Positions 1 to 9,338 are shown, counted from the stretch's first letter. The stretch is 64,000 bases of DNA from UBA1952 sp965200035 (GCA_965200035.1 OZ241334.1:2170001-2234000), one strand, 5' to 3'. Translations and numbers: made by a program. The notes: generated by a model not told the origin, from the letters alone.

Positions 1-1141
1 GCTGAATGCGCTGCTCTTTTTTAGTGGTCTCATACTGTGCTTCCAGCTCTAGTGTATTGGCGTCTATTTTTGTTGAGAATATCTGCTGGCGCACCGAATC
101 ATGCAATGCATTGTAATGAAAGTGATCACTGAGATTGCCCCTTACCAGAGCAATACTGCCCAGTAGCTGATAGCTGTCTTCAAGAGAGGTGAGCAGATGA
201 TTGGCGCGGGCTGTATCAATTGATTGGTGCGTCAGGAAGCTGGCGCTGTCATAGTCCTTTTGCGTGAAATGGTAGAAGGCCAGGTCCTGCAGCGCAATGC
301 AGTAATCATCTTTATCGCCCAGCTCCGAAGCCAATTCCAGCGCTTTGCGCGCGCGCTCCAATATGGGTGGATAGTTGCCCGTTGCTTTATAGATATTATC
401 AAGGTTCAACAGAATGGGCAGTATATCCACTTTACTGCCTGACCTGTTGCCCGAGTCCAACGATTCCTGAAACAGCGCAATTGCTTCCGGATAGCGGTGC
501 AGCTCATACAGGCAGCTTCCCGTATTGGTCAGCGCATTGCAGATATTGTAGCGGTCGCCAATAGCCCTGCAGAGCGCTATTGCCTGCAAGCCGCACTGAT
601 AGCCCTTTTCGGGCTGATGCAGTTTTATATAAACGCCGGTAAGATTGCCATTGATCACTACCATCCCTGAAGTGTCTTTCCGCTGCTCGTACACCTTCTT
701 CGCCTTCAAATAATAGAAGATGCTGCTATCCATATGCAGGCTGCTGTATGAATAATTCAGGGCCATGTTGGTATAGGTAGAGGCAAATCCGCGCTGGTCG
801 TGCAGCTTTTCTGCCAATGCTTCTCCACGCCGGCACAGCAAAAGACTTTCCTGGAATTTACTTTGCAGCGTAAGTACATAAGCCAGTTCCGTAGTGCTGC
901 ACAGCCGGCCATAATCGTGGTTGAGGCGTGCAAATAATGAATCGGCCCTGCTGAGATAATACCAGGCGCTGTCAGGCATAATGCTTTCATACTTCGCACC
1001 GATCTCGAAGAGCAGCCATGCCTTGTTGGAATCTTCCCGTGCTACGCGCAGCTGATGAAGAAGGCTGTCCTTCAGTCTTCCGGCAAAGGCGGCAGACTGC
1101 AGCAACATACAGAGCAGTATAGGAAGCAGACGCTTTTTCAT
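1..1141 (-). CDS. TPR-repeat signalling protein, N-terminal part (runs off the window)
   Basis: Reading the minus strand from the ATG at 1141 gives an open frame of 380 codons to the window edge. It starts with a classic signal peptide (MKKRLLPILLCMLLQSAAFA). Helical TPR-like repeats follow, for example around 'DSAWYYLSRADSLFARL', 'DSSIFYYLKAKKVYEQ' and 'YPEAIALFQESLDSG'. The last visible residues, 'LELEAQYETTKKEQRIQ', resemble the linker that in Bacteroidota precedes a membrane segment and then a histidine kinase or LuxR-type output domain. The output domain lies outside the window, so kinase versus transcription regulator cannot be decided. The protein is probably exported, with its TPR domain in the periplasm. 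Confidence 0.85.
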   Translation of the reverse strand, partial: MKKRLLPILLCMLLQSAAFAGRLKDSLLHQLRVAREDSNKAWLLFEIGAKYESIMPDSAWYYLSRADSLFARLNHDYGRLCSTTELAYVLTLQSKFQESLLLCRRGEALAEKLHDQRGFASTYTNMALNYSYSSLHMDSSIFYYLKAKKVYEQRKDTSGMVVINGNLTGVYIKLHQPEKGYQCGLQAIALCRAIGDRYNICNALTNTGSCLYELHRYPEAIALFQESLDSGNRSGSKVDILPILLNLDNIYKATGNYPPILERARKALELASELGDKDDYCIALQDLAFYHFTQKDYDSASFLTHQSIDTARANHLLTSLEDSYQLLGSIALVRGNLSDHFHYNALHDSVRQQIFSTKIDANTLELEAQYETTKKEQRIQ

Positions 1142-1298
1142 GGTTATAGAATGGCGGAACGTTTACATAAAAGTAGTTCCGCCCCGCAGCCATTCTATCC
1201 CTTTTTTCAGGGATTTTTTAAAAATCCCCTTTTTACAGGATTGTTACAGCCTGCAATCTGAACCACATTTGTACCCTAACCAATAAAAATCAGCACTT

Positions 1299-2306
1299 AT
1301 GAAAAAGATGCTTACTCTGGCAGTATTTCTTTGCCTGGCATGTAGCTGTAGCTATGCCAAAATCTGGCGTGTAAATAATGCTGCGAACATCATTGCAGAC
1401 TTCAGCAATCCCAATACCGCAGCGAATTCAGCTTCGGTGATGCCGGGCGATACCTTGCATATAGAGCCTACCGGGATCAACTATTCCAGCATCGACTTGC
1501 ATAAGCCATTGGTCATCATCGGTGGCGGCTATCTGCTGGATACAGCCAACAGCGGCAATGGCGGACTGCAGGCTACTGCCAATCAGTCGATGGTAGGTGG
1601 TTTCTTTTTATACAGCACAGCCGGCGGTACCAAAATCATGGGCATGGTCAGTAACTCTTACGTGTATTATCAGGAAGATAGCGTGAACAATATCAGCTTT
1701 GAGAAGTGCTACCTGAACGGGTTTGTGATGAACAATAAGAACTGCCGGAACCTTACGGTCCGTAAGTCAGTGATTGCAGGCGGTCCGGCCTATTTCAATT
1801 CCGGCACGCTTTCCAATGCCACGATCGAGAATTGCATTATCGCCACCTATTTCGATTGTTCTGCTTTTGTGTCCGGATGCGTTGTCCGCAATTGCGTATT
1901 CGACCAGAACAGCGTCAATATCAACAATTGCTACTTCACCAACAACATCGTTAGTTCCAACATCGCAATGGCCAACAGCATCGTCAAGAATAATTTGTTC
2001 TCTACCTCGCCAACATTTCCTGCCGGTGCTGTCAATAATCAGATCAACATTCCGCTCAGCGCTATTTGCGTGCTCACGGGCAGCTTTGACAGCCGCTACA
2101 GGCTCAAGCCCGGATCACCCGCTATAGGAGCCGGCGTTACCATTGCGGCCTATACGCCCGATTGTGGAGCCTATGGTGGTCCCGACCCATATCATCTTTC
2201 CGGTATTCCGTCTATTCCTACCATCTATCAGCTCAGTGTGCCATCCAGCATCCAGCTCAATACACCTTCCATGAATGTGACCCTGAGCACGCGCAACAAC
2301 AATTAG
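1299..2306 (+). CDS. secreted right-handed beta-helix protein
   Basis: 335 residues with a signal peptide ending near 'CSYA/KIW'. The middle is rich in short Asn/Cys/Val rungs ('NCIIATYFDCSAFVSGCVVRNCVFDQNSVNINNCYF'-type spacing), the pattern of a parallel beta-helix (pectate-lyase-like fold). A 'YRLKPGSPAIGAG' segment near residue 270 is typical of such secreted proteins. I see no catalytic motif and no C-terminal type IX sorting domain. The gene lies 25 bp before the next secreted protein in the same direction, so the two may be co-transcribed. The substrate is unknown; it could be a surface or polysaccharide-binding protein rather than an enzyme. Confidence 0.8.
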   Translation: MKKMLTLAVFLCLACSCSYAKIWRVNNAANIIADFSNPNTAANSASVMPGDTLHIEPTGINYSSIDLHKPLVIIGGGYLLDTANSGNGGLQATANQSMVGGFFLYSTAGGTKIMGMVSNSYVYYQEDSVNNISFEKCYLNGFVMNNKNCRNLTVRKSVIAGGPAYFNSGTLSNATIENCIIATYFDCSAFVSGCVVRNCVFDQNSVNINNCYFTNNIVSSNIAMANSIVKNNLFSTSPTFPAGAVNNQINIPLSAICVLTGSFDSRYRLKPGSPAIGAGVTIAAYTPDCGAYGGPDPYHLSGIPSIPTIYQLSVPSSIQLNTPSMNVTLSTRNNN

Positions 2307-2331
2307 TTCATTAGCTAAAATACAATGAGCT

Positions 2332-5259
2332 ATGAAAAGAATTTTTATGCTCCTGGCAGGCTTGTGCCTGCTGACGGACAATGCAGATGCACAGTCATTT
2401 GCTAACTACCTGAGCACGGATGGCAGCAGCAGCTTTGCGGCATTCAATAACAATGTGCTGAATGGAGCGGTCACTTTTACCATTGAATACTGGGTAAAGA
2501 CAACCGAGAGCAAAAGCAATGGCACCTACTGGCAGCGCCCGACTATGGCGGGGATGTGTACGGCGGGCAATATCAGCAATGACTTTGGCATTACTACAGA
2601 CAATGGCTACATCGGTTTCTGGCAAGGTCTGAATTCTTCTGCCGATCAGAGTTACCAGTCATCCACGCTGCAGATCAATGACAACAACTGGCACCACATA
2701 GCGCTGGTAGATAACGGTAGCACGATGACCCTGTTTGTAGATGGCAACAGCATTGCATCATCATCTACAGGCAATGGCATTATCAGCACCAATGCGCCAT
2801 TGACCATCGGCGCTACCTCGCTTGACTTCGGTACGGGCGGCAACAATGCGGCCAATGTCAATTTCTTTCATCAGGGGCAGTATGCAGAAATGCGCGTATC
2901 CAATAATGCGCGCTATACCGCTTCGTTCACACCGGCTACCTCATTCACACCGGATGCCAACACCTTGTCGCTGCTGCATTTTTCGGGGCAATGCGGGGTG
3001 AAAATCAATGACGCATCTGCAACGCATAATGATCTTGTCTCCAACACAGGTTCTGCATCCTGCACCACATTGCCGTTGGGTAGCAGCTATACGTTCGATG
3101 GCAACACACAGTATGGCATTACTCCTGCCGGTATGATGAATGGCTTGTCTGTCTTTACTATTGAAGGATGGATCAAAAGCACCGACCTTAATGTAACACC
3201 TAACAGCGAGGTCTGGCGTGCGCCCAATATAATAGGCAACTCTTCTCCGGGTGCAGCTTCCGGCGATCTGATTGTCAGCACACAGGCGGGCTATTTATCC
3301 TTCTATACCGGGCTTAATACAACAACCGGCGACAATGCCGTAATATCCAAGGCTTTTATTTCAGATAATCAATGGCATCACTGGGCTGTATCGGTAAATG
3401 GTACGAATGCCTTGCTTTTTGCAGATGGGGTAAACGTAGGAAACCTGCCCATCAACCGTGGGCTGGCTACCAATGGAGTTGATGCGCTCGGGCTCATGGT
3501 CAACAACAGCTCCTGCTGCGGCGGTGCTATATACCGCCACTCAGGCCAGCTCGATGAAGTTCGCTTCTCCAGCGTAGCCCGTTATGCCACCAATTTTACC
3601 CCGCCCACCGGCACCTTTATGTCAGATGCTTCTACCGTAGTGCTCTATCACCTGGATGCCTACAACTGCATGAGCTTTTCTACACCCGATGCCAGCGGCA
3701 ATAACAACAGCGGTACGATGTACGGCTATGCAAATTGTCTTCCGGATATAGCTTATCCTTCAGCGTCGGCAGCCATCACGAATGTCACCGGTGCAGAATA
3801 TTTTTTGGATGTCGATCCCGGTTTTGGCAGCGGTATTGTAATCCCGCTCACACCCGCTGTTACTATCAGCAGTCTCATGGCAAGCATCAACACAAGTGCG
3901 CTCAGCGCTGGCATTCACCGCCTGTACCTGCGCACCAAAAGCGCATCCGGCACTTGGAGCGAGACCAGCGAGCAGGACTTTCTCATAGATTATAATGTGG
4001 CCTATCCTCCGGCTCCGCCTGCCATCACCAATATTGCCGGTGCAGAATATTTTTTAGATGCTGATCCGGGTTTTAGCAATGGTACAGCCATTCCGTTCGC
4101 ACCCGCTGTTACTATCAGCGGCCTCACCGCAAGTATCAACACAAGTATGCTCAGCGCTGGCATTCACCGCCTGTACTTGCGTAGTAAAAGCGTATCCGGC
4201 ATTTGGAGCGAGACCAGCGAGCAGGACTTTCTAGTAGACTATAATGTGGCCTATCCATCAGCGCCGGCAGCCGCAGTCAATGTGACCGGTGCAGAATATT
4301 TTGTAGATACAGACCCCGGTTTTGGCAGCGGCACCGCTATCGCTACAACTGCTGCCCTGGATATTAATAATCTGCCGGTGGCCATACTTACCGGTGCACT
4401 TACACAAGGCGTTCACCGTCTGTACCTGCGCACCAAAGCCGCAACAGGCATATGGAGCGAAACCAGCGAGCGCGATTTCCTGATAGATGATAATCCGTCC
4501 TATCCGCCGGCACCGGCAGTGCCCGGCAATATCACTAAGCTCGAATACTTCTTCGATACCGATCCCGGTTTTGGCCATGCTACTGCTGTGCCGGTAGCGC
4601 CTTCGGCCAATATCCAGAACTACACCTTCGCCGTCAATACAGCCAGCCTTTCGGGGGGCAATCATACCCTGTTTATCCGCTCTTACGATGACTGGTCGGT
4701 CACCAGCGCCAGCGCCTTCAGCGTGAGCAGCCCGCTGCCGGTATCATGGTTATCCTTTACTGCTGCAAAGCAGGAGGCTGCCATAGCCTTACAGTGGAAG
4801 GTCAATGCATCTAATGCTGTAAAGTACAGTGCAGAGCGCAGCAGCAATGGCTCCGGCTTTTATACCATAGGCACCCTCAAAGCACGGCCTGTCAGCGGCG
4901 TACAAACTTACAGCCTTACAGATGAGCAGCCGCTGAGCGGTACAGGCTACTACCGCATCATGCAGGAAGATGCCGGTGGGCGCATTACCTACTCTGCTGT
5001 GCTGCCGGTACTCTTCGAGGCGCAGCAGGACATTCGCATCTACCCGAACCCTGCCGTTACAGAAGTGAGCATCAGCGCCGGGCAGGATATATCCGGTACC
5101 ATGCGGCTGTTCGCTGCCGATGGCAGGCTGGTATGGCACGGCGCCATCAGCGGCAGGCAGGCTACCATACCGCTGGCCGGCCTTGCCCACGGCACTTACA
5201 GGCTGGCCCTGAGCACCGGTGCCGGTGAGCAGATCACGAAGCAGATCATTAAAGAGTAG
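2332..5259 (+). CDS. large secreted LamG/repeat protein with type IX secretion sorting domain
   Basis: 975 residues. Order: signal peptide (to about residue 20, 'DNADA/QS'); two concanavalin-A/LamG-like domains (about 25-215 and 250-450, each with 'FTIEYWVK/FTIEGWIK', 'DNNWHHIALV/DNQWHHWAVS' and 'LLHFSGQ/LYHLDA' landmarks); four repeats of about 83 residues beginning 'GAEYFLDxDPGFGSG' and ending 'WSETSEQDFLIDYN'; a beta-sandwich linker; and a C-terminal 'IRIYPNPA...GTYRLAL...KQIIKE' domain. The last is a type A Por/T9SS sorting signal, so the product is predicted to reach the cell surface or be released through the type IX system. LamG domains often bind glycans; the ligand here is unknown. 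Confidence 0.9.
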   Translation: MKRIFMLLAGLCLLTDNADAQSFANYLSTDGSSSFAAFNNNVLNGAVTFTIEYWVKTTESKSNGTYWQRPTMAGMCTAGNISNDFGITTDNGYIGFWQGLNSSADQSYQSSTLQINDNNWHHIALVDNGSTMTLFVDGNSIASSSTGNGIISTNAPLTIGATSLDFGTGGNNAANVNFFHQGQYAEMRVSNNARYTASFTPATSFTPDANTLSLLHFSGQCGVKINDASATHNDLVSNTGSASCTTLPLGSSYTFDGNTQYGITPAGMMNGLSVFTIEGWIKSTDLNVTPNSEVWRAPNIIGNSSPGAASGDLIVSTQAGYLSFYTGLNTTTGDNAVISKAFISDNQWHHWAVSVNGTNALLFADGVNVGNLPINRGLATNGVDALGLMVNNSSCCGGAIYRHSGQLDEVRFSSVARYATNFTPPTGTFMSDASTVVLYHLDAYNCMSFSTPDASGNNNSGTMYGYANCLPDIAYPSASAAITNVTGAEYFLDVDPGFGSGIVIPLTPAVTISSLMASINTSALSAGIHRLYLRTKSASGTWSETSEQDFLIDYNVAYPPAPPAITNIAGAEYFLDADPGFSNGTAIPFAPAVTISGLTASINTSMLSAGIHRLYLRSKSVSGIWSETSEQDFLVDYNVAYPSAPAAAVNVTGAEYFVDTDPGFGSGTAIATTAALDINNLPVAILTGALTQGVHRLYLRTKAATGIWSETSERDFLIDDNPSYPPAPAVPGNITKLEYFFDTDPGFGHATAVPVAPSANIQNYTFAVNTASLSGGNHTLFIRSYDDWSVTSASAFSVSSPLPVSWLSFTAAKQEAAIALQWKVNASNAVKYSAERSSNGSGFYTIGTLKARPVSGVQTYSLTDEQPLSGTGYYRIMQEDAGGRITYSAVLPVLFEAQQDIRIYPNPAVTEVSISAGQDISGTMRLFAADGRLVWHGAISGRQATIPLAGLAHGTYRLALSTGAGEQITKQIIKE
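3766..4716 (+). repeat. four tandem coding repeats of about 249 bp
   Basis: In the LamG/T9SS gene, the motif 'GGTGCAGAATATTTT' recurs near 3790, 4039 and 4288, with a diverged fourth unit near 4537. The spacing of about 249 bp equals 83 codons. Units 1 and 2 are nearly identical at DNA level over long stretches, which suggests recent duplication. Confidence 0.85.
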
Positions 5260-5291
5260 TTTCCAACACCTGATAGACCCATGTTTCCAAA

Positions 5292-5318
5292 AAAAGCCGG
5301 TAGTTTTACCTGGCTTTT
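5292..5318. terminator. hairpin after the secreted-protein genes
   Basis: An imperfect inverted repeat (AAAAGCCgG ... CctGGCTTTT) with A and T tracts on its flanks lies between two convergent genes, so it could end transcription from either side. Confidence 0.55.
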
Positions 5319-5372
5319 GCTTGTGTAAAAATGAACGGCTTGTCAGGCCATTGAAATTCCTTGTCCTTTGGC

Positions 5373-5399
5373 GGTTCAGGTTCGCTTCGCGTCCCGACC
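5373..5399 (-). repeat. dispersed palindromic repeat, family 1, copy A
   Basis: The minus strand here reads GGTCGGGACGCGAAGCG followed by AACCTGAACC. It matches the repeat at 13514-13541 except for one inserted base and a few mismatches. It lies in a convergent intergenic space, as is usual for REP-like elements. Confidence 0.6.
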
Positions 5400-5406
5400 C
5401 TTTTGG

Positions 5407-6018
5407 TCACAGCAAACAGCCTTTTGTACAGTAGATGAATGCATTTTCGGATAGCTGAGGAGGCCATAGGTTGTAGTCCTGAAATCCCAGCTTTTGATGC
5501 ATCTCTACCCAGCGTTGCTCATTGTCCCTGAGCAGCAGATCCTGCTCGATGCCGTGCAGCTCATCATTCAGAGATATGATGCGTTCTGTTTTATAGATAT
5601 CCAGATTATACTTTTTAATGAGCACTTTCATAAGCGCCTCTTTGTAGCGCCGGTAGATGGCATAAGGAATATCGGTAGATGAAGCGGTGGTAGGATCTCC
5701 CAGGTAAGCCTGCGCTGCATCATAAAGAAGCGCTTCCCTGCGCATAGCTGGTGGCACGAGGCAGCATAGGATGGTGCTGTGCTGCGCAAGGCTGAGAAAT
5801 CTTGATGATTGAGTAGTAAAGCGACTGGCGTGCGCGAGACCATACGCAATGTCCTCAGCGCAAATCATATCCGGTTCAGGGTGTTGCAGATCGAGCACTC
5901 TGCCGCTTTTAAGGTGTAGCCTGCCATCCTGCAGGCCGGATAATGGTTGATAAGATGGTACTTCGCTTATGGGAATACCAGTCACATTCCCGCCTAAGTT
6001 GTTAGTCGTTTCTTGCAT
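5407..6018 (-). CDS. HD-family phosphohydrolase-like protein with altered HD motif
   Basis: 203 residues. The segment 'DLQHPEPDMICAEDIAYGLAH..RF...RFLSLAQHS' followed by 'ALLYDAAQAYLGD' matches the phage/bacterial HD phosphohydrolase family (YfbR-like), whose consensus is 'AQHS...LLHDAAEAYLGD'. Here the metal-binding HD pair reads YD (codons TAT GAT near 5725) and the following Glu reads Gln. The first His of the site, in 'AQHS', is kept. The fold is therefore likely conserved, but metal-dependent nucleotide hydrolysis may be weak or lost. It converges on the T9SS gene and has a long AT-rich upstream region. Confidence 0.75.
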   Translation of the reverse strand: MQETTNNLGGNVTGIPISEVPSYQPLSGLQDGRLHLKSGRVLDLQHPEPDMICAEDIAYGLAHASRFTTQSSRFLSLAQHSTILCCLVPPAMRREALLYDAAQAYLGDPTTASSTDIPYAIYRRYKEALMKVLIKKYNLDIYKTERIISLNDELHGIEQDLLLRDNEQRWVEMHQKLGFQDYNLWPPQLSENAFIYCTKGCLL

Positions 6019-6306
6019 AGGAGCACAATGAATTGAAGAGAAAAGATCGTGGCTTGTTATGATTGATCGAACGGATGACAGAGGGAATCATTTTGTTTTT
6101 CTCAGATAGCCATGTAAGTATGCTATGTCATTTTGTGAAATTTTTATTTATGTTTTTATTAATCTATATTATCAATACCTTTACAAGTTTACAACTATTT
6201 GGTGTATAAAATACACTTTAAAGTTTTATTGAACTACAAATAAGTTATCAGAATCGCTTTTACAGCCTTATTCAAGGTTTGTTTGCAGCCCTATTTCCGG
6301 CTCACG
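6019..6306. other. AT-rich divergent intergenic region
   Basis: About 290 bp between the divergent HD-family gene and the XRE regulator, clearly richer in A and T than its surroundings. It probably carries both promoters. I see no open frame and no clear hairpin. Confidence 0.5.
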
Positions 6307-6669
6307 ATGACTATTACAGGCATTATTAAGAAACACCTTCAGATGCATGACATGACGCAGAAAGATCTGGCGGTACTGTTGGGTGAATCACAGCAAAACC
6401 TGAATAAGAAGCTCACGAAATCTGATGTGGATACGGCCTATCTGAAGCGGATATGCATCGCACTCAACCACGACTTTTTCTACGATCTGAGCGAGCAGCT
6501 CAGGAAAGACTCGCCCGGCATACCCAGCGGTATGGTAGAGGAAGACATAAACAATTATGAGCTGAGAAAGGAACTGAAATATGTGCGCATCATGGAAGAG
6601 AACCTGCAGCTCTACCGCGACATCACCGCTTACCGCGACCGGCTCGACCATATGAAAGGCAATATTTAA
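6307..6669 (+). CDS. XRE-type HTH regulator with coiled-coil tail
   Basis: Starting at the ATG at 6307 (the frame opens at 6283 but 'MTITGIIKKHLQMHDMTQKDLAVLLGE' looks like a natural N-terminus), the first 60 residues form a Cro/C1-type helix-turn-helix: 'MTQKDLAVLLGESQQNLNKKL'. The C-terminal half ('YELRKELKYVRIMEENLQLYRDITAYRDRL') is a predicted coiled coil, likely for dimerisation. It is a single gene closed by a terminator; the target is unknown. Confidence 0.8.
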   Translation: MTITGIIKKHLQMHDMTQKDLAVLLGESQQNLNKKLTKSDVDTAYLKRICIALNHDFFYDLSEQLRKDSPGIPSGMVEEDINNYELRKELKYVRIMEENLQLYRDITAYRDRLDHMKGNI

Positions 6670-6672
6670 TGA

Positions 6673-6702
6673 AGCCCCGCATTAGCAGGGGCTTTACTTT
6701 TG
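6673..6702 (+). terminator. terminator after the XRE regulator
   Basis: AGCCCC ... GGGGCT stem followed by TTTACTTTT, directly after the stop codon at 6669. Confidence 0.75.
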
Positions 6703-6733
6703 GTGCAGAATCAAAAACCGGCTTAACCCCTAT

Positions 6734-7624
6734 ATGGCATCCTCTTCCCGGAAAAGAACGCTCATACCCATGCACTCTATGGAAATGGAACACGGGCGCG
6801 GCATAGAGCTGGAGCGCATAGAGACAGGCCAGGAGCAGAATATGGGCGAGCATGTGCTGCAGGCGCACCGCGATGACCATTATATGTTTTTCCTGCAGGA
6901 TAGCGGCGAGACGAACCTGATGCTCGATTTTCAGCCCGTAAAGATCAGGGACAATATGATTGGGTTTGTGCTGCCCGGCCAGGTACATGCCTATGCGCCG
7001 GGCGTGCAGCAGGCGGCGGGATGGTTTCTCGCTATTAATACTTCGCTGATAGATGCGCCCTACAGGGCGGTATTTGAAAACAAGCTGCTGGAGCGGCAGG
7101 TCATGAAAGTGCAGGACCCTGAGCTGCTGGCAGATTGCCTGGCGCTGCTCTACCGGGTGATGCAGGGCGGAGGCGAGCATTATCCCCTTACCGTAGTGCG
7201 CCACCTGCTCAATGGTTTTCTGGGCATGGCCTCTGCGGCCTTCAGCAGGGTAGCCGATGCGCCGGGCAGGCCGGTAGGCAGGCTGACGGCGATTGCCGCC
7301 GAATTCCGTGAGCTGGTAGCGAAGCGCCTGATTACCCACAAAAGCCCTGCCGCCTATGCCGCGCTGCTCAATATATCGCCCACTTACCTCAACGAAGCGG
7401 TGAAGGCGCAGACGGGCTTCCCGGCTACTTACTGGATACAGCAGGAGACCGTGCTGGAAACAGGCCGGCTGCTCTACTATACAGACCTTACGGTCAAGGA
7501 GATCGCCCACCGGCTGGGCTTTGAAGACCATGCTTACTTTTCAAGACTCTTCCGGAAGGTAATGGGCATGACAGCACTGGCCTTTCGCAGCAAATACCGC
7601 GAATTGTCCAATCATCACCTCTGA
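6734..7624 (+). CDS. AraC-family transcriptional regulator
   Basis: 296 residues. The N-terminal half is a cupin-like effector domain ('HYMFFLQDSGETNLMLDF', 'DNMIGFVLPGQVHAY'). The C-terminal 100 residues carry two helix-turn-helices ending in the AraC signature 'VKEIAHRLGFEDHAYFSRLFRKVMGMT'. The next gene, a siderophore-interacting flavoreductase, starts 58 bp downstream in the same direction. AraC regulators paired with such genes commonly control iron uptake, so iron-linked control is a reasonable inference. Confidence 0.9.
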   Translation: MASSSRKRTLIPMHSMEMEHGRGIELERIETGQEQNMGEHVLQAHRDDHYMFFLQDSGETNLMLDFQPVKIRDNMIGFVLPGQVHAYAPGVQQAAGWFLAINTSLIDAPYRAVFENKLLERQVMKVQDPELLADCLALLYRVMQGGGEHYPLTVVRHLLNGFLGMASAAFSRVADAPGRPVGRLTAIAAEFRELVAKRLITHKSPAAYAALLNISPTYLNEAVKAQTGFPATYWIQQETVLETGRLLYYTDLTVKEIAHRLGFEDHAYFSRLFRKVMGMTALAFRSKYRELSNHHL

Positions 7625-7682
7625 TAAGACATTGCTGGCGGCAGCGTTCTGTACGTGCTTTGCATTACCAAATAAGGTACGT

Positions 7683-8393
7683 ATGACTGCAGCAGCAACA
7701 GGTATCCGTAAGCAGGCTACCACATTCCTCGAAAACAGGCTTACACACAAAGGCAGGGTACTGGCCGTAAGAGCATGGACGCCCGCCTCTTTTTATGAAA
7801 TAGACCTTCACCTGCCCGAAGCAGATTTTCACCGCTGGCAAAAGGCGCAGCACATCAAGGTGCGCGTAGCGCCATTCATTTACCGCGATTATACCCCGGC
7901 CGATTGGGATGCAGGTACACATACCTGCACACTGTACATAGATGCCGGCCACGATGGCGCAGGTGCGCGCTGGGTAAAGGAGCTGCAGGCGGGAGATACG
8001 ATTGCCTATCTGGGCATTGGTCCTACACCTCAGTCTCCGGGGCAGGAGGCAAAAGCTACATTTCTGGGAGATCAGAGCGCTATCGGCCACTTCCTGGCGC
8101 TGGCGCAGCTTGCGGGGCAGGCTACTCACATTAATGGCGCTATCGTGCTGGCTGAGCCGGAGCACCGGCAGCAGTACGAGCATGATTTCTCCCGCCATCT
8201 GAATCTTGAGCTGTTGCCTTTCCGGTATTCGATGGAGCATAGCCTCATGCGGTGGGCTTTCGACTGTCCGATTTATGAAGATCAGGTGTTTTACCTGGCG
8301 GGCAATAATGATCTGATGACAGGCCTGCGAAAGGCGCTGAGGCAGCATGGCATTAACCCGCGGCAGATCAGGGCGCAGGGATTCTGGCACTAG
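7683..8393 (+). CDS. siderophore-interacting FAD-binding protein (ferric-siderophore reductase type)
   Basis: The frame opens at a TTG at 7632, but the ATG at 7683 ('MTAAATGIRKQATTFLENR') is the likely start. The protein has the FAD-binding 'YRDYTPADWD' motif (R-x-Y-T type), then 'GDTIAYLGIGPTP', and an NAD(P)H-binding SIP domain ending 'VFYLAGNNDLMTGLRKALRQHGINPRQIRAQGFWH', the hallmark of the ViuB/SIP family. These cytoplasmic enzymes use NAD(P)H to reduce Fe(III)-siderophores and release iron. No siderophore receptor or transporter is nearby, so the siderophore is unknown. Confidence 0.88.
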   Translation: MTAAATGIRKQATTFLENRLTHKGRVLAVRAWTPASFYEIDLHLPEADFHRWQKAQHIKVRVAPFIYRDYTPADWDAGTHTCTLYIDAGHDGAGARWVKELQAGDTIAYLGIGPTPQSPGQEAKATFLGDQSAIGHFLALAQLAGQATHINGAIVLAEPEHRQQYEHDFSRHLNLELLPFRYSMEHSLMRWAFDCPIYEDQVFYLAGNNDLMTGLRKALRQHGINPRQIRAQGFWH

Positions 8394-8398
8394 AAGTT

Positions 8399-9313
8399 TT
8401 ACAAATCTTCTTCTTCCACCTCTTCCATCCGGTAGCGCAGGGCGTGCGCTTTAAGATGCAGCGGCTTTTCCCGGAATTCTGACCAGGTACGGATAAACGC
8501 TGCACCGAAGTACAGGATCATGGATGAATAGAAAACGAATAGCAGCACGAGCACAATAGCGCCCGATGCGCCGTAGAAGCTGCGCACTTGTCCGGGCCTC
8601 AGCAATAATTGCAGTACCCATTTACCAATATTGAACAGGATACTGGTAAGGATCGCGCCCGTTAAGGCAATTTTTGTAGCAGGCCTGGCATCGGGCAGCA
8701 GCATGAAGAGCACGAAAAACCATACGGCGCTTATAAGAATGACGATGGCTTCGCTGAGGCAGGCGCCCAGATAAAAAACGGTTTCGGGAAATGCATTGAC
8801 CAGATAGCTGCCGAGCATATGTCGGCCCGTATCTATCAGCTGCATGGCGAAGAATAAGATACCCGCCAGTAAAATGACTGCGAGCGAAAAGACTCTTGAC
8901 TGTAAGCCTGCCAGGATGCCTGAGCGCGGCCTGCGCCGTACCTGCCAGATCTGATTGATCGAATTACGGATCACATTGAACAGAGTAGTGGCTACGAATA
9001 TCAGGAAGATGAACAGGCAGATAGTGATCAGGTAATTGTGCTGGAGCGCGCGGAAGCTGCGGATGGCCTGCAGAATGCTGGCGGTGCTGTCCTGCCCCAG
9101 AATCATACTCAGCTGTCCGGAAAGCTGCCGGCCAACGGTGCGCCGGTCCAGGAAAAGGCCAAGTGTGCGCACGATAATCATCAGGATAGGCGGCAGGGCA
9201 AAAGAGGTGAAAAAGGCTGTAGCGCCAGCCAGACGCAAAGGATCATTGTACGTAAGCCTGACGAAGGAGCCGCGGATAATCTTTATAGCGCTATGGAGAT
9301 GCTTTGCAATCAC
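8399..9313 (-). CDS. YihY/BrkB family inner-membrane protein
   Basis: 304 residues with six hydrophobic segments and the family landmarks 'AGATAFFTSFALPPILMIIV' near the N-terminus and 'SFYGASGAIVLVLLFVFYSSMILYFGAAFIRTW' near the C-terminus. The start is a GTG at 9313. The tail is acidic (EEVEEEDL). Members of this family have no settled function; old tRNA-processing and virulence assignments are unsupported. It converges on the SIP gene with a 5-bp gap. A TACATTTG box lies 18 bp upstream. Confidence 0.9.
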   Translation of the reverse strand: MIAKHLHSAIKIIRGSFVRLTYNDPLRLAGATAFFTSFALPPILMIIVRTLGLFLDRRTVGRQLSGQLSMILGQDSTASILQAIRSFRALQHNYLITICLFIFLIFVATTLFNVIRNSINQIWQVRRRPRSGILAGLQSRVFSLAVILLAGILFFAMQLIDTGRHMLGSYLVNAFPETVFYLGACLSEAIVILISAVWFFVLFMLLPDARPATKIALTGAILTSILFNIGKWVLQLLLRPGQVRSFYGASGAIVLVLLFVFYSSMILYFGAAFIRTWSEFREKPLHLKAHALRYRMEEVEEEDL

Positions 9314-9330
9314 TGATGTAATTATAAGGG

Positions 9331-9338
9331 CAAATGTA
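9331..9338 (-). promoter_or_regulatory. TAnnTTTG -7 box for the YihY-family gene
   Basis: Minus strand TACATTTG, 18 bp before the GTG at 9313. It fits the Bacteroidota sigma-A -7 consensus TAnnTTTG; no good -33 TTTG is seen. Confidence 0.5.

Noticed and set aside
757..1193. Short minus-strand frames near the left edge
   Set aside because: They are out of frame with the TPR protein, whose frame is open from 1141 to the edge with a signal peptide and TPR pattern.
6623..7531. 302-codon open frame opposite the AraC regulator
   Set aside because: Shadow of a gene with clear AraC motifs.
7665..8390. 241-codon open frame opposite the siderophore-interacting protein
   Set aside because: Shadow of a gene with clear FAD-binding and SIP motifs.
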